Positions 11,772 to 24,063 of a stretch of 64,000 nucleotides of DNA are shown here, one piece after another. Location of the stretch: contig CM055313.2 in assembly GCA_029255685.2 (NCBI GenBank), forward strand, positions 71,588,641 through 71,652,640, written 5' to 3'. Under the pieces are notes generated by a model. The model was not told the DNA's origin. It did no database searches and saw only the letters and a list, made by a program, of their open reading frames with translations. The DNA comes from Silene conica (Eukaryota; Streptophyta; Magnoliopsida; Caryophyllales; Caryophyllaceae). Both the position numbers and the translations under genes were made by a program. How positions within the stretch are numbered: position 1 is the stretch's first letter; every line of letters starts with the position of its first letter.

Positions 11772-13144
11772 CTTTAAAAGAGTAATGCTAGGCCTTGGCA
11801 AATTGTATGCATTGAATCATGTACGTATATAATGTAATAAGAGTAGGACTAACTAGTAATGAATGGTTAAGTTGGAGTGGGTCCATTGTGCTTGAAGCTT
11901 GAGTGACATTTTGTTACCTTTTCCTTAGCTTCAGATTAAATGCTTCCAAGATCTATCTTTGTCGTCCTTCATATAAAAAATTCTTCCTATAAAGGTTGTA
12001 ATCGTCTCCTGGCTGCTCTACCAAACAAATTTGCACCTCCTTTTTCATTATTGTCTTCTACAATTGTCTTTATAACAAGTTTGTACATTATTGGAATACT
12101 ATATTGCTAGGCTTGGTAGCTAAGCCAGTCTAACTAGATTAATAAGGTTTTGGACCGTACGAAATTACGAAAGAGGTGGATTTAAGTTTTTGACACCGAA
12201 AAATATGGTTCTAATATAATATAATTTTTTTATGTGATTATGTTAGCTATACATGTACATAACAAAATGATCATAAAAAATAACGTTAAGTAGAAAGTGT
12301 TTACTATTAGAAACATTGAATTCGTGACCTTTGTTGATAAATATGCAATTTAATAAAATTATGATAACATATTGCACGAAGTAAAACACTAACCACTACA
12401 AGAATCAAGATTTATAATTAGGGGGCGGAAAATTCATCGGGCGAACAAGTAATGCCTTCAGACAAATTCGAAAAGTTCAACAGATTTGAGTTAAAACTTT
12501 CAAGGGGCGAACACCCTAGCTAGCCGCCCGACCTCTAAATACGCCTTTGCCAGTATCGAAGAAAGTCATGATCATAGTTTCACCAGAACTATAATACTAC
12601 CCGGTCACCTACAAGTAGGTAAGTGAAGAAATCACTATCTAAGTCTTTTCAATAATAATAAGTGTGATTTAAAGCATATGTATTGGTCGTCTCTCGTTCT
12701 CTTCCATAAATAAGTATGATATAGTCGTACACAATGCAATTAATTAGCATACACTATAGAAATGAGTAACGTAGTAGACATTTTAGCTATTCATATGTCT
12801 TTCAAGTTCCGTCCTACACATGACAAATATGAAAAGCGTACAAATTAACATGGACCATGTTGATCCATGTAGTAGAAATCTAAAGTAAAATAGCTAAATA
12901 AGCACCAACAGAATTGAAGCAAGTGACCCTATTTGCAGAAGTAAGGTGTAACCTAGTGCAAAGGAAATTGATGGACATGTCCGACAGAGGCAAGAATTGG
13001 ATAGAGAGGGACACTTGAATTGTTAACAAGTGGTTAACAAAGAGCAGAATATCGGCCATTCATATAGGAATGGGAGGCCCCTACACTTAAAATGTAAGTG
13101 GTCTTTATTTTGAAATGTAATTTAGTAAATGGGGTGATAAAGAT
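11772..13144. other. Intergenic region upstream of PKS
   Basis: No gene recognised. The only structured item is a CACTA-type terminus near 12394. The rest is AT-rich and unremarkable. Confidence 0.5.
12394..12550. mobile_element. Single CACTA-type terminus
   Basis: CACTACAAGAATCAAG at 12394 has the canonical CACTA end. It is followed by subterminal GGGGCGAA and GGGCGG motifs, with the inverse GCCGCCCG near 12525. No matching TTCTTGTAGTG end was found downstream, so this is at most a remnant. Confidence 0.4.
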
Positions 13145-13876
13145 TAGGGATGTGGATGAGGCGGATTTTGGCGGGTTTTGTCTCGTATTTGTTTTATTTA
13201 GGATAAGTGTGGGTAATGATTTGATGGGTTGTGGGGCGGGGATAAGTTTCAAAAGTGTTTTATTTCCACCATGGGATGGGTGCTGGTATTACATGAGACT
13301 CGCCCATACCCGCCCCGCCCAACATCCGCCCCACCCGCCCCAGACCGCATGTACCCGGTTCGCTTGTACCTGCCTTACTCATAAACCTCGACAAATTTGT
13401 ACTAAATAAAAATGAAATTTATAACGTAAATTAAAAACCTAAACCATATTTTCATAAACGTACACAAATTTCATCTACTTCTTAGTTCTTACCCACTCAA
13501 ATACCCAACAATGAACAACCTAAACCCTCATTAAAAAAAACCTTAATATTCCTTAAACTATTTGGTGGTTTGAAAACTTGTTTACGAATTAATTGGGAGT
13601 TAGACCATTTTGTGAAAATTTATTGTATAAGATGAACGCGAGCAAGATACTAATATGTTTTTGATTAAAGATTTATTTTTCTAAAAATTATTTTGTGGGA
13701 AGATAGGTAATTTGGCGGGTCAATAGGTCCCCGCGGAGCGGGGACAGGCTTGAAAAGTTCAATCCGCCACTGATCGTTAGGTGGGTATGGGTACGCATTA
13801 TAGTTCGCGGTTACGGGTGCGGGTGCGGGTGCAGGTTACCCCTCCTCCACATCCACCCGCCACATTGACATCCCTA
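13145..13876. mobile_element. hAT-type non-autonomous element (MITE)
   Basis: The ends are inverted: TAGGGATGTGGATGAGGCGG at the left and, on the other strand, TAGGGATGTCAATGTGGCGG at the right. The flanking 8-mers ATAAAGAT and ATAGAGAC match at 6 of 8 positions, as expected for an old hAT target duplication. The interior is GC-rich, with CCGCCCC and GGGTGC repeats at both ends. No transposase. Length 732 bp. Confidence 0.8.
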
Positions 13877-13919
13877 ATAGAGACATTGTCCCATCTACAT
13901 TTACATGCTTTTTAAGGTT

Positions 13920-14600
13920 TATCAACTGAATTGAATATGTTTTAATTATTTGATGGTTGAACAAGATCCGTACACAAGCCAAGTCGCACATTCATGTGTT
14001 CATCGGCAAATTCAGGATAAAGCATATCAAGCCGCTTCCATTCCTCTCCATCACTCAGATGACACATCTTTCACGGAATACGAGGATTTCATCGTCGCTT
14101 TGCCTCATATTCAACGTGTTAAAGATGTGATTATGGTAGTAGTAGACCGTTTTTCGAAGATGGCGCATTTTATAGTGTGCCATAAGATTACTGATGCTAG
14201 GAACGTGATCGACTTATATTTTGGGGAAGTGGTTCGCTAACATGGTGTTCCTAAAACGATTGTATCCGATCGTGATTCTAGATTTTTGAGTTACTTTTGG
14301 AATTACTTGTGGAGAAAATTAGGTACTAAGTTGTTATTTAGTACTTCCCATCATCCACAAACGGATGGACAAACGGTAGTTATTAATCGTACCTTAGGTA
14401 CTTTGTTGTGTGGGCTTGTAATTAAGACACAAGGGGATTGAGATTTGAAGTTGGCCCATGCGAAATTTGCGTATAATTGCTCTCTTACATATGCCACGAA
14501 GAACTCCACTTTTGAACTCGTGTGTGGGTTAAACTCGTGTTTGCCTTTGGACCTCGCTCATTCCGCTTCCCAAGAACGAGTTGGTCCACAAAGATGCTGA
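13920..14600 (+). pseudogene. Ty3 integrase fossil
   Basis: Translation shows the integrase core of a Ty3 element: [35 protein letters not shown] and [12 protein letters not shown], followed by a tail resembling PKNELVHKDA. It is broken at several points and no LTR of its own is visible. It stops at about 14600, where an LTR-like sequence begins. Confidence 0.8.
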
Positions 14601-14683
14601 TGATAGCGGGGTTTGTCGTCCTCCCCCGATCAAACACATTTATAACTCAGCTACTAATGTAGTAGGGTAGTCGAGGTCGATCC
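14601..14683 (-). mobile_element. Old LTR-like sequence, piece 1 of 3
   Basis: It begins TGATAGCGGGG directly after the integrase fossil. Read on the minus strand it has an Athila/Tat-style LTR end (CCCTATGGATCGACC across the GATCC target site, then ..TATCA). It continues at 41510 after the gag-only element: joining GTCGAGGTC-GATCC to ATAGGGAGG restores the usual motif. Lineage is inferred from this signature alone. Confidence 0.45.
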
Positions 14684-15862
14684 TGTTGGGAACTAAGTTC
14701 CTGATTTTATACTCAAATCTAATGTGAGTTTTGTTTCTTTAAGTTTAGGTTATAAAACTTAATAAGATCTTATGCATGCATGATGATATCATAAGATGTG
14801 ATTGTCCTTACATTGGTTTTAGAAGGTTTATACTCAATAATCACCTATTATATGAGTCTTCAATAACCGAAATACCCTTATAACGATCTAACAAAAATCG
14901 TCTCCAAAAGATGCGTATCAAGGATCCGATCTCAAACTAAGACTATTTTTGTTACTAGAAAAATAGAATTAGTATACTAGAAATAATAATAATATTACCC
15001 TTAATATTATTAGTATAGGAAATAATTTACTTATCTTAGAAAACTAATTTTATTAGTATTACTAGCATGAATGAGGTTGTAGTATGAAAATGAGTGTAAG
15101 CATCAACCAAGAACTAGTCTTTAGAATGGAATGTGTAGTGTGTATTTAAAGAGCAAAAATGAGCTTGTTGCTCACTTCTTGGCCGACTCTCACAAGCCAC
15201 AATGGCCTATGCATGCCTCTCTTTTACTTACACAAAGGCAAGAATATGCCTTACACATTCCTTACACTCTTACACACCTGGCCTATTTATCACTTACACA
15301 CACAATCATTTTGCACACACAACCTCCACATACACTCAATACTACACGGCTGAAATGAGGTTCAAAATGGACCCATTTTATCTTTGTCAATTGTGTTAAT
15401 TTGTAACATGTCACATATGTTCCATAACACATGACCTAATTTGTTAATTATGCAATTTTAACTATTAAAATCCATAAGTTACAAATTTATTACATTTAAA
15501 TAATTATACTAACAATTCGAAATTATTATTGTATAAAAAATGTAATATCATAATTTTAATTACAACTCTTTGTAATTTTATGATCAACCATGTTCATTCT
15601 CAATTTAATCGTTTCCCAAACGAATAAATAAAAACCGAGTAATAAAACGATTTTATTACTTTGACTATTATTATTATAATCCCATTATAAAATATTCGTC
15701 ATGTAAAATTATTTCCAAATTTCCAGTTATTAATTAATTCGTATCCAATACGATATTAATTAATTATTCCATTGAGACGGAATTCCCAAAAGATATGACC
15801 TTAAGGGATCAACTGATCACCACCATCATATGACGATAATGTCAAACTCTAGACAGCCAATC

Positions 15863-16933
15863 TGTTGGAGATTGTGTCCTCCACATGTAGTGTGATAACG
15901 TCATTGAACATACCCTTGTACGGACAAGTGGGAGATTGTTGGGGCTGGTGTCCTTGACAATTAAGTACAATGACTTATTAAATCTCTTTAAGGATCACAA
16001 GGGCATACTTCTGTATTATTACCAGTTGATCCACGTTTATCAATAACGGTTGGCTTGCTAGATAAGTTTGACGTTATTGTCATACGGATGGCGGTGGTCA
16101 ACTGGTCCCTATACGTCACACCTATAGGACACGTTTGAGAGATGTGAAGGTATGAAAATACAGTCACATTTTGCCGGATATGACTAAACGGTTAGTCAGA
16201 GGTATTGACTATTAAATTAGTCAATAAGATGTTGAGATTATTATTTAATACGGATTAAATAATTTTAGCTAATACGGATTACATGATTAATTCGTAAATT
16301 AAATATAAACGGTTATATTTAATTAAATATTGTATTCGTGTATTAATATAAACAGTTATATTAATTTGGATAATTATACAATATCGTATTTTGTCAGACC
16401 ATTATTAATATATCGACTGTATTAATATCTGATAACATGTTACGATTTATAAATAAAACCCGCGAACAACTTAAAGCTAATTGGGTCGAATCACGCATTG
16501 GAATAAGGTAAGAGTGGAAAGCCCACTCCTACCCGACATCAATTTCGGCCGGCCAAGTGTAGTATATAAGGAGAGTCCTTCTCCTTATATCAAATACTCT
16601 TGTTGCACTGTAATATAATCTCAGGGTAAAATTAGGGTTTGAGAGCATTCTTCTCCCAAAACCTCAGATCTCACATCTAAAACCTCAAGGGCTCTCCCTA
16701 TATTGCAAGGCAATTGGAGAGGATTTCTAGCACACGCGGCCACGTCTCAAACTAAGTCTTGGGTGCAAGTTATAGGAGGGAATTTGCATTAATTTCTGTT
16801 CTTAGGCCATAAGCACAAAGGACCATAGGTTGTACTTCTTTTCTCATGTTTTTAATCTTATGACGATATTCACAATTGCATATTTCATTATAATCCTGCA
16901 AATTTAGGGTGAATACGCGTTTTATTCCCCACA
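15863..16933 (+). repeat. 5' LTR, Copia copy 1 (long form)
   Basis: Starts TGTTGGAGATTG and ends ..TTCCCCACA, 1071 bp. Its first 74 bp hold a second polypurine-like site, CAAGTGGGAGAT, followed at 15937 by TGTTGGGGCTGG, the start used by copy 2. A TATA-like TATATAAGG lies near 16563. Confidence 0.92.
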
Positions 16934-18615
16934 AGTGGTATCAGAGCCAGGCCATGAAAATTTTACTTTTGTGTTTTTCATAAGTTTATTTAAAAGTTTT
17001 TGAAAAATCTCGTTTCTGCCGCCGTGTCGGTCGGTCGACCAGTTAAAGCGGTCGGTCGACCGCCCCTGTGTGGGTTTTCTGTTTTTTTTTCAAAACAGTT
17101 TCCTTTGTGAGAAATCGTGTTCAGAAACTCGGTTTCGTGTTTTGTGGTCGGTCGACCTGTTTTTCGGGTCGGTCGACCATTCTGCTTAAAAAAAAAAAAA
17201 AAAAAAAAAAATTTTTTTTTTCGTCAGGTGGTCGGTCGACCTGTTTTTCCGGTCGGTAGACCACCCCTGTAACAGAATCGTTTTTTTTTTTATTTTACGA
17301 AAATAACATGTTTTATTTTCACATGGCTTAAAATAATATACTATATACGGAAATAGTGTATTATTTAGTGAAACGGTTCACCCTCGCTTGATACATATTG
17401 TTTTAAAACAGTTTAAAATAATGGATTATATGTTTATTAAAATTGGTAATTAAAGCGGTATAGTCACATAATTTTAATCTTAAAAGGTGGTTTGATATAA
17501 ATTTATTAATCATAATAACGGTATTATGTCATGTATAAATTGTTTTTAGTTGATGCATTTTATTTATCGTCTTGTGAATGCCTTGAATGCTTTCAATAAC
17601 GTATTTAATTTTTGCAAACGGTTGTAACTTAGTGTGGCCTTAGAAGATTGTGTCACCGTAATGATGGGACACAGTCTTGCTTGTAATCTTGAGATCTTGA
17701 ATCTCCGTTTTAGGTTTTTGCCATGTAATTACTTTTGTATTTAAATTAGAATGTATCTAGGACTACTTTTGTAATTTAAATTAGTAATTTTGTGAAGACC
17801 AAAGACAAGACGGAGACCGGATGCTCACTCCCGCTGCAAGGACCAAGATGGAACATCAAGACAAGCTTCTAGGGTCCAATGGTGGATTCCAAGTTGTTTT
17901 ATGTTTATTTTGGTAGGATAGGCCACACTAGGACTTTTATTTACGTTTATTGCATTTATCTTTACGCTTTCATCGATAATAGCTTGCATCATATTCCGCC
18001 TAAAAACCAAACCACCTATATCATGCCTGAAAACTGACTCATGTAGAGGTTACGCGTTAGTTTTCTGTGACAATACAGATGTCACATGTCATTTAAAAGC
18101 CATCACTTTATTTAATTCATTCACGCAAATACTAGTTTTTAGTTCACTTAAATATGGATAAATAAAAGTTGATGGGGTCTTCCTCGTATAACCAAAAATT
18201 GAGATTAGTCTTTATAAATCAGCCTCCCATGAATCCCTTCTTCGTCGGTAGGCATAATATGACCCCTTCTACGTCGGGTAAGTGGGAACAGATGATTTAT
18301 TTTATCTCAACATCATGGTCACTCGATAATATTCCAGTGACTGAGATGGACTAATAGATAGATATACGGAAATCTATCGACCAAGAGTTCCAACGATTGG
18401 AATTAGCCAAACTGTGGGCTTATCAATATACGGAAATTGAGTCTTGGGATCGTTTATATAATTCTTGAGGGAGATCAATTATATAAATGCATGAGTCTAC
18501 GAGTTTAAATTCAATTTAATATAGACTTAAATCACAACAATAAGTTGCTTATATGGTTTTGTTTTATCTTCTTTTCAGTGTAGAACACGTTCATTAAAAC
18601 TGCTGTAAAACTAAA
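16934..18615 (+). other. Copia copy 1 leader with PBS
   Basis: The primer-binding site TGGTATCAGAGC at 16936-16947 matches initiator Met tRNA. A 1.7-kb untranslated leader follows, containing the GGTCGGTCGACC array and an A-run/T-run pair near 17189-17222. From about 17300 onward it is nearly identical to the copy 2 leader. Short frames here (for example 18169-18354) also occur in copy 2 but show no recognisable domain. Confidence 0.85.
17029..17262. repeat. GGTCGGTCGACC palindrome array
   Basis: Six copies: 17029, 17050, 17146, 17167, 17230 and 17251 (the last is GGTCGGTAGACC). They form three pairs with starts exactly 21 bp apart. The core GGTCGACC is a perfect palindrome. At the equivalent place copy 2 has a different palindrome. 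Confidence 0.95.
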
Positions 18616-21600
18616 ATGGCTGGTGAAGACCCAATGCCAAGTGCCAAGCTAGCACGTGAATCCTGGCTAAAAGCCTTCATGGACTCCATGAATCAGTCAA
18701 CTAGACTGAGGAATGATGGGTCAAACTTCTCTGACTGGGAGGCAGCACTACGGAATGCTGCCATTGCTGACGGAAAGCTTAAGTTTTTAACTGAGCCCAT
18801 TCCGGCACACCCAGGAACTGGAGCTAGAGCCAACGAAATTCGCGCTCATAGCGATTTCGTTATGGAAGCGGGTGCGATAAAGAACGTACTCATCTATGCA
18901 ATGGAATCCAATTTGCAAAGACGCTTCATAACCCATGGTGCAAACAAGATTTTCACCACGCTCACTAACGAATTCTCCAAGGCTCCGAGAATCGTTTCTT
19001 ATGAGCATACCTGTCGCTTCTTTGAGGCGAAAGTCCAGAAGGGCCAAGCTGTTAGCCCACATATTCTCAACATGATTGAGAATATCGAGAAACTGGAGTC
19101 CCTAAACTGCAAGATCAGTGAGAACATCATCGTTGATCGCATGCTTCACTCGCTTCATGATGGGTTCGCCCTCTTTAGGGCCAACTACTACATGAACGAC
19201 ATGAAGAAGACTCCCCATGAGCTCCACTCCCTTCTCGTACAGACTGAGAAGGATCTTAAGTTGAGTGGGAGTCTTAAGCAGGATGTTCTCATGATCTCCA
19301 GTAAGGGGAAAGGTAAAGGGAAGGCTAAAGCTCAGGGCGACCTAGCAGTAGGTAAGCCCAGGTTCAAGAAACCAGGATTTACAAAGAGTGGGCCTGGTGA
19401 GTCGAGTAACTCACAAGGCAAGACAAAGAGCAAGGATACAAGCATGGAATGTCACCATTGCCACAAGACTGGGCATTGGAGGCGCTCATGCCCCGTGTAT
19501 CGCGAGGACATTAAAGCAGGCCGTGTTACTCCTGTTGGTATGTCTTCTTCTTCTTTTATTCACATGATTGAGATTAACCATGCAAGTTGCGGAACTTGGG
19601 TACTTGATACTGGTTGTGGTTCTCATCTATGTAATCATGTGCAGGGCCTCCGAAACCAAGAACCCCTAATCAAGGGTGAGGTGGACCTGCGTGTCGGGAA
19701 TGGAGCACGTGTGGCTGCAGTCTCGAAGGGAACATACGTAATCCAGCTTCCAAGTGGATTCGAGTTATTTTTGTATAACTGTTATTATGTTCCTAGTTTA
19801 TCCAAAAACATTATTTCAGTTTCTGCACTTGACAAACTCGGATTTTCATTTGTAATAGAGAATAATAGCTGTATTTTCTCTTTGCACAATATGATTTATG
19901 GCAAGGCAGTTTCCATGAATGGAATTTATGTTTTAGATCAAACTACCGAGATATTACATGTGAATAATAAAAGAATAAAGGTAGGTGACAAAGATCAAAC
20001 TTACCTATGGCATTGTCGTATGGGACACATAAATGAGAAACGCGTTAAACAGCTCATACAGAATGGAGCTATTTCGCCCTTTGATTTCGAATCATATGGC
20101 ACGTGTGAATCATGTCTCATCGGCAAAATGACTCGTATTTCCTTCAAAGGTGTTGGAATGCGCGCTGCCGACCTATTAGGACTCATACATACGGACGTAT
20201 GTGGCGCTATGTCGATCAACGCACGAGAAGGCTATAGGTATTTCATCACTTTCACGGATGATTTGAGTAGATATGGCTATGTCTACTTGATGAAACATAA
20301 AAGTGAATCCTTTGACAAGTTCAAAGAATACCAGAATCGGGTACAGAACCGGCTGGGTAGAAAGATTAAAGCACTACGCTCGGATCGTGGTGGTGAGTAT
20401 CTTTCACACGAGTTTGATCAACACCTAAAAGACTGTGGGATCGTGCTACAGTTGACTCCACCTGGAACGCCACAATTAAATGGTGTGTCCGAACGGAGAA
20501 ATCGAACTTTACTTGATATGGTTCGATCCATGATGAGTCACACCGTTGTGCCTGATTCATTGTGGGGCTATGCTCTTTTGTCGGCCGCTCTAATTCTTAA
20601 CCGAAGTCCGTCTAAAGCTGTTGACAAGACTCCATTCGAGTTATGGAAGGGAACGGTCCCCAACTTGTCCTTTATTCGGGTTTGGGGCTGCGAGGCTTAT
20701 GTCAAGTGGAGACACGAGGATAAGCTCGGCCCGCGATCGGTCAAGACATACTTTATAGGCTACCCAAAGGGAACGTTTGGTCATTACTTCTACTCGCCTA
20801 CCGAACAACGTGTTTTTGTTGCGGCTAGTGCAACGTTCTTAGAGAAAGAATTTCTCGAGAACAAGTCGAGTAATAGAACCTTCGAGTTATCGGAGGTTCA
20901 AGAACCAACTACCGAGCAACCATTGGAGGAAACAGTTCCTTCAACCGAGGCTGCGGTAGATATTCCTGAGGAACCTAGGAGGTCAGGAAGAGTCTCTATT
21001 CCACCGGACAGATACATTGGTATGGTCGAGGAACACGATACAGATGACGTCTTACTCCTAGAGGGTAACGAACCCACAACCTATAAAGGTGCCATGACCA
21101 GTTCTGACTCAAAGCTATGGCTAGAAGCCATGCAATCCGAGATGGACTCCATGTATGAGAACAACGTGTGGGATCTTGTGGACCTACCTGCAAAGGTACG
21201 TCCCCTTCAATGCAAATGGCTTTACAAAATAAAGCATGCCGTGGAAGGTAAACAAGATATCCATAAGGCAAGACTAGTTGCTAAAGGTTTCACCCAAGTG
21301 CCAGGCTTGCACTACGATTAGATCTTTGCACCCGTAGTCATGCTACGTTCCATTCGGATTATCTTAGCGATCGCCGCATTTCACGATTATGAAATATGGC
21401 AAATGGACGTTAAAACCGCCTTCTTAAACGGTTATTTGGAGGAAGAGTTGTACATGGTACAACCCGAGGGTTTTATCGATCCAGCACATCCTAAGAAAGT
21501 ATGCAAGCTTAAGCGTTCCATCTATGGACTTAAGCAAGCATCGCGGAGTTGGAATCATCGCTTCGACCAAGTGATAAAAGAGAATGGGTTCATTCGATCA

Positions 21601-22440
21601 GTCGAGGAACCATGTCTCTATATCAAGTCGAGTGGGAGTAAGATTGTATTCTTAGTACTGTATGTCGACGACATACTCTTGATTGGGAATGACATACCTC
21701 TCTTATCTTCGGTTAAAGCATGGTTGAAAAACCATTTCCAGATGAAAGATCTGGGAGAGGCACAAAGAATTTTGGGCATCCGTATCTACAGGGATAGATC
21801 ACGACGGATGTTGTCTCTCAGTCAGGAGTCTTATATAGAGAAGATTCTAGAGAGATTCAGTATGACGAACTCCAAGAAAGGGTTCCTTCCTATGACTCCT
21901 GGGCTTCACTTGAGCAAGTCTCAAGAAGCTAAGTCAGTGGAAGAGAAAGAGCGCATGAGTCGGATTCCTTATGCCTCGGCAATAGGATCGATCATGTATG
22001 CCATGATATGCACACGTCCAGACGTTGCATATGCATTGAGTATGACCAGTCGATTCCAAGCTCATCCAGGTGAACCACACTGGATGGCCGTGAAAAACAT
22101 TCTTAAGTACCTACGGAGGACTAAAGATTGGGGATTGACTTTTGGAGGCAACTCGACGCTCTGCGCCACGGGTTACGCAGATGCTAGCTTCCAAACAGAT
22201 CGAGATGACTCGAAATCTCAGTCTGGATTCATTTTTACTCTTAATGGCGCTGCTGTCAGCTGGAAAAGTTCTAAACAGAGTGTTACAGCAGATTCTACGA
22301 CTGAGTCCGAGTACTATGCCGCCTCGGAAGCAGCTAAGGAAGCAATATGGATGCGTCAATTCTTACAAGGACTATCAGTAGTGCCTAGTTCGACATACAG
22401 TACTAGGAATACAATCTTACTCCCACTCGACTTGATATAG
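18616..22440 (+). pseudogene. Copia gag-pol region, copy 1
   Basis: Gag with a CCHC knuckle (CHHCHKTGHWRRSC), protease (VLDTGCGSH), integrase (TDVCG, LRSDRGGEY, GVSERRNR), reverse transcriptase (YVDDIL) and part of RNase H (TGYADASF, STTESEYYA) follow in standard Copia order. The region is nearly identical to copy 2. It is broken, with about two breaks, and is recorded here as a fossil. Confidence 0.9.
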
Positions 22441-22872
22441 AGACATGGTTCCTCGACTGATCGAATGAACCCATTCTCTTTTATCACTTGGTCGAAGCGA
22501 TGATTCCAACTCCGCGATGCTTGCTTAAGTCCATAGATGGAACGCTTAAGCTTGCATACTTTCTTAGGATGTGCTGGGCGATATCGGCAGGATTCGAGTT
22601 GAGGGAAATATCCAAACCCTTATCAGGATTTTATCATTTCTCAGGGTCACTCGAGGAGTAGTAACTGAAATGCATGGCCATGCTCGAATACAGATTCGTT
22701 TTATCAGTTAAGTTACTCTCTAGTCGGGGAAACCACTCTTGATACAGATCGCTTGTGAGATACGACCTTTGCGAATGCGGATTTGCAAATTGTCTTACAT
22801 TGAGTGGGAGAAATTTTAAAAGGATATGAGATTCGGTTATCGCACCTACACTTGTACGGACAAGTGGGAGTT

Positions 22873-23943
22873 TGTTGGAGATTGTGTCCTCCACATGTAG
22901 TGTGATAACGTCATTGAACATACCCTTGTACGGACAAGTGGGAGATTGTTGGGGCTGGTGTCCTTGACAATTAAGTACAATGACTTATTAAATCTCTTTA
23001 AGGATCACAAGGGCATACTTCTGTATTATTACCAGTTGATCCACGTTTATCAATAACGGTTGGCTTGCTAGATAAGTTTGACGTTATTGTCATACGGATG
23101 GCGGTGGTCAACTGGTCCCTATACGTCACACCTATAGGACACGTTTGAGAGATGTGAAGGTATGAAAATACAGTCACATTTTGCCGGATATGACTAAACG
23201 GTTAGTCAGAGGTATTGACTATTAAATTAGTCAATAAGATGTTGAGATTATTATTTAATACGGATTAAATAATTTTAGCTAATACGGATTACATGATTAA
23301 TTCGTAAATTAAATATAAACGGTTATATTTAATTAAATATTGTATTCGTGTATTAATATAAACAGTTATATTAATTTGGATAATTATACAATATCGTATT
23401 TTGTCAGACCATTATTAATATATCGACTGTATTAATATCTGATAACATGTTACGATTTATAAATAAAACCCGCGAACAACTTAAAGCTAATTGGGTCGAA
23501 TCACGCATTGGAATAAGGTAAGAGTGGAAAGCCCACTCCTACCCGACATCAATTTCGGCCGGCCAAGTGTAGTATATAAGGAGAGTCCTTCTCCTTATAT
23601 CAAATACTCTTGTTGCACTGTAATATAATCTCAGGGTAAAATTAGGGTTTGAGAGCATTCTTCTCCCAAAACCTCAGATCTCACATCTAAAACCTCAAGG
23701 GCTCTCCCTATATTGCAAGGCAATTGGAGAGGATTTCTAGCACACGCGGCCACGTCTCAAACTAAGTCTTGGGTGCAAGTTATAGGAGGGAATTTGCATT
23801 AATTTCTGTTCTTAGGCCATAAGCACAAAGGACCATAGGTTGTACTTCTTTTCTCATGTTTTTAATCTTATGACGATATTCACAATTGCATATTTCATTA
23901 TAATCCTGCAAATTTAGGGTGAATACGCGTTTTATTCCCCACA
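22873..23943 (+). repeat. 3' LTR, Copia copy 1 (long form)
   Basis: 1071 bp, apparently identical to 15863-16933. It is preceded by the upstream polypurine site CGGACAAGTGGGAGTT and contains the downstream one 74 bp further in. Confidence 0.92.
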
Positions 23944-24063
23944 CAATCATTATCGGTAAACGTTGATCAGTCGACTTTAAAAGAGTAACACTCCCAATTG
24001 TGTTTCATTCAAATGAGTTTTAATTACGTCAACACACTATTGTCGAGGACACTTCCTCCAACA

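Larger units (their letters stand above)
15863..23943 (+). mobile_element. Ty1/Copia element, copy 1
   Basis: Complete insertion of 8081 bp with target duplication CAATC (15858-15862 and 23944-23948). The empty site is visible in the other LTR of the host element near 41394. LTRs of 1071 bp bound a primer-binding site (16936-16947), a leader with a palindromic array, a gag-pol region and a 3' region. The LTRs look identical by eye, so the insertion is very recent. The coding region is broken, about two breaks, and its 3' part is rearranged. Confidence 0.93.
14684..24063 (-). repeat. 3' LTR of gag-only element, interrupted
   Basis: LTR sequence lies at 14684-15862 and 23949-24063 (1294 bp in total), separated by Copia copy 1 and its duplicated CAATC. 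The 5' side on the minus strand is TGTTGGAGGAAG at 24063 and the 3' end is ..AACA at 14684. Positions 14966-15862 plus 23949-24063 align without gaps to 40498-41509. Open frames at 15131-15399 recur in the other LTR at 40663-40931 and are not genes. Confidence 0.88.

Noticed and set aside
12394-13000. A second full CACTA element
   Set aside because: Only one terminus was found; no inverse end or target duplication within the region.
15131-15399. Three overlapping plus-strand frames, repeated almost exactly at 40663-40931
   Set aside because: They lie in the two LTRs of the same gag-only element; duplication comes from the LTR, and the peptides resemble nothing.
17029-17262. CRISPR-like regular palindromic repeats
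   Set aside because: Plant nuclear DNA inside a retrotransposon leader; units are 12-14 bp with no unique spacers of CRISPR size.
18787-20560. Minus-strand frames opposite Copia copy 1, also present opposite copy 2 (45079-47485)
   Set aside because: Shadows of the gag-pol frame on the other strand.
22634-22921. 95-aa minus-strand frame shared by both Copia copies (49489-49776 in copy 2)
   Set aside because: Lies over the 3' noncoding region and polypurine tracts; conserved because the copies are young, with no recognisable domain.
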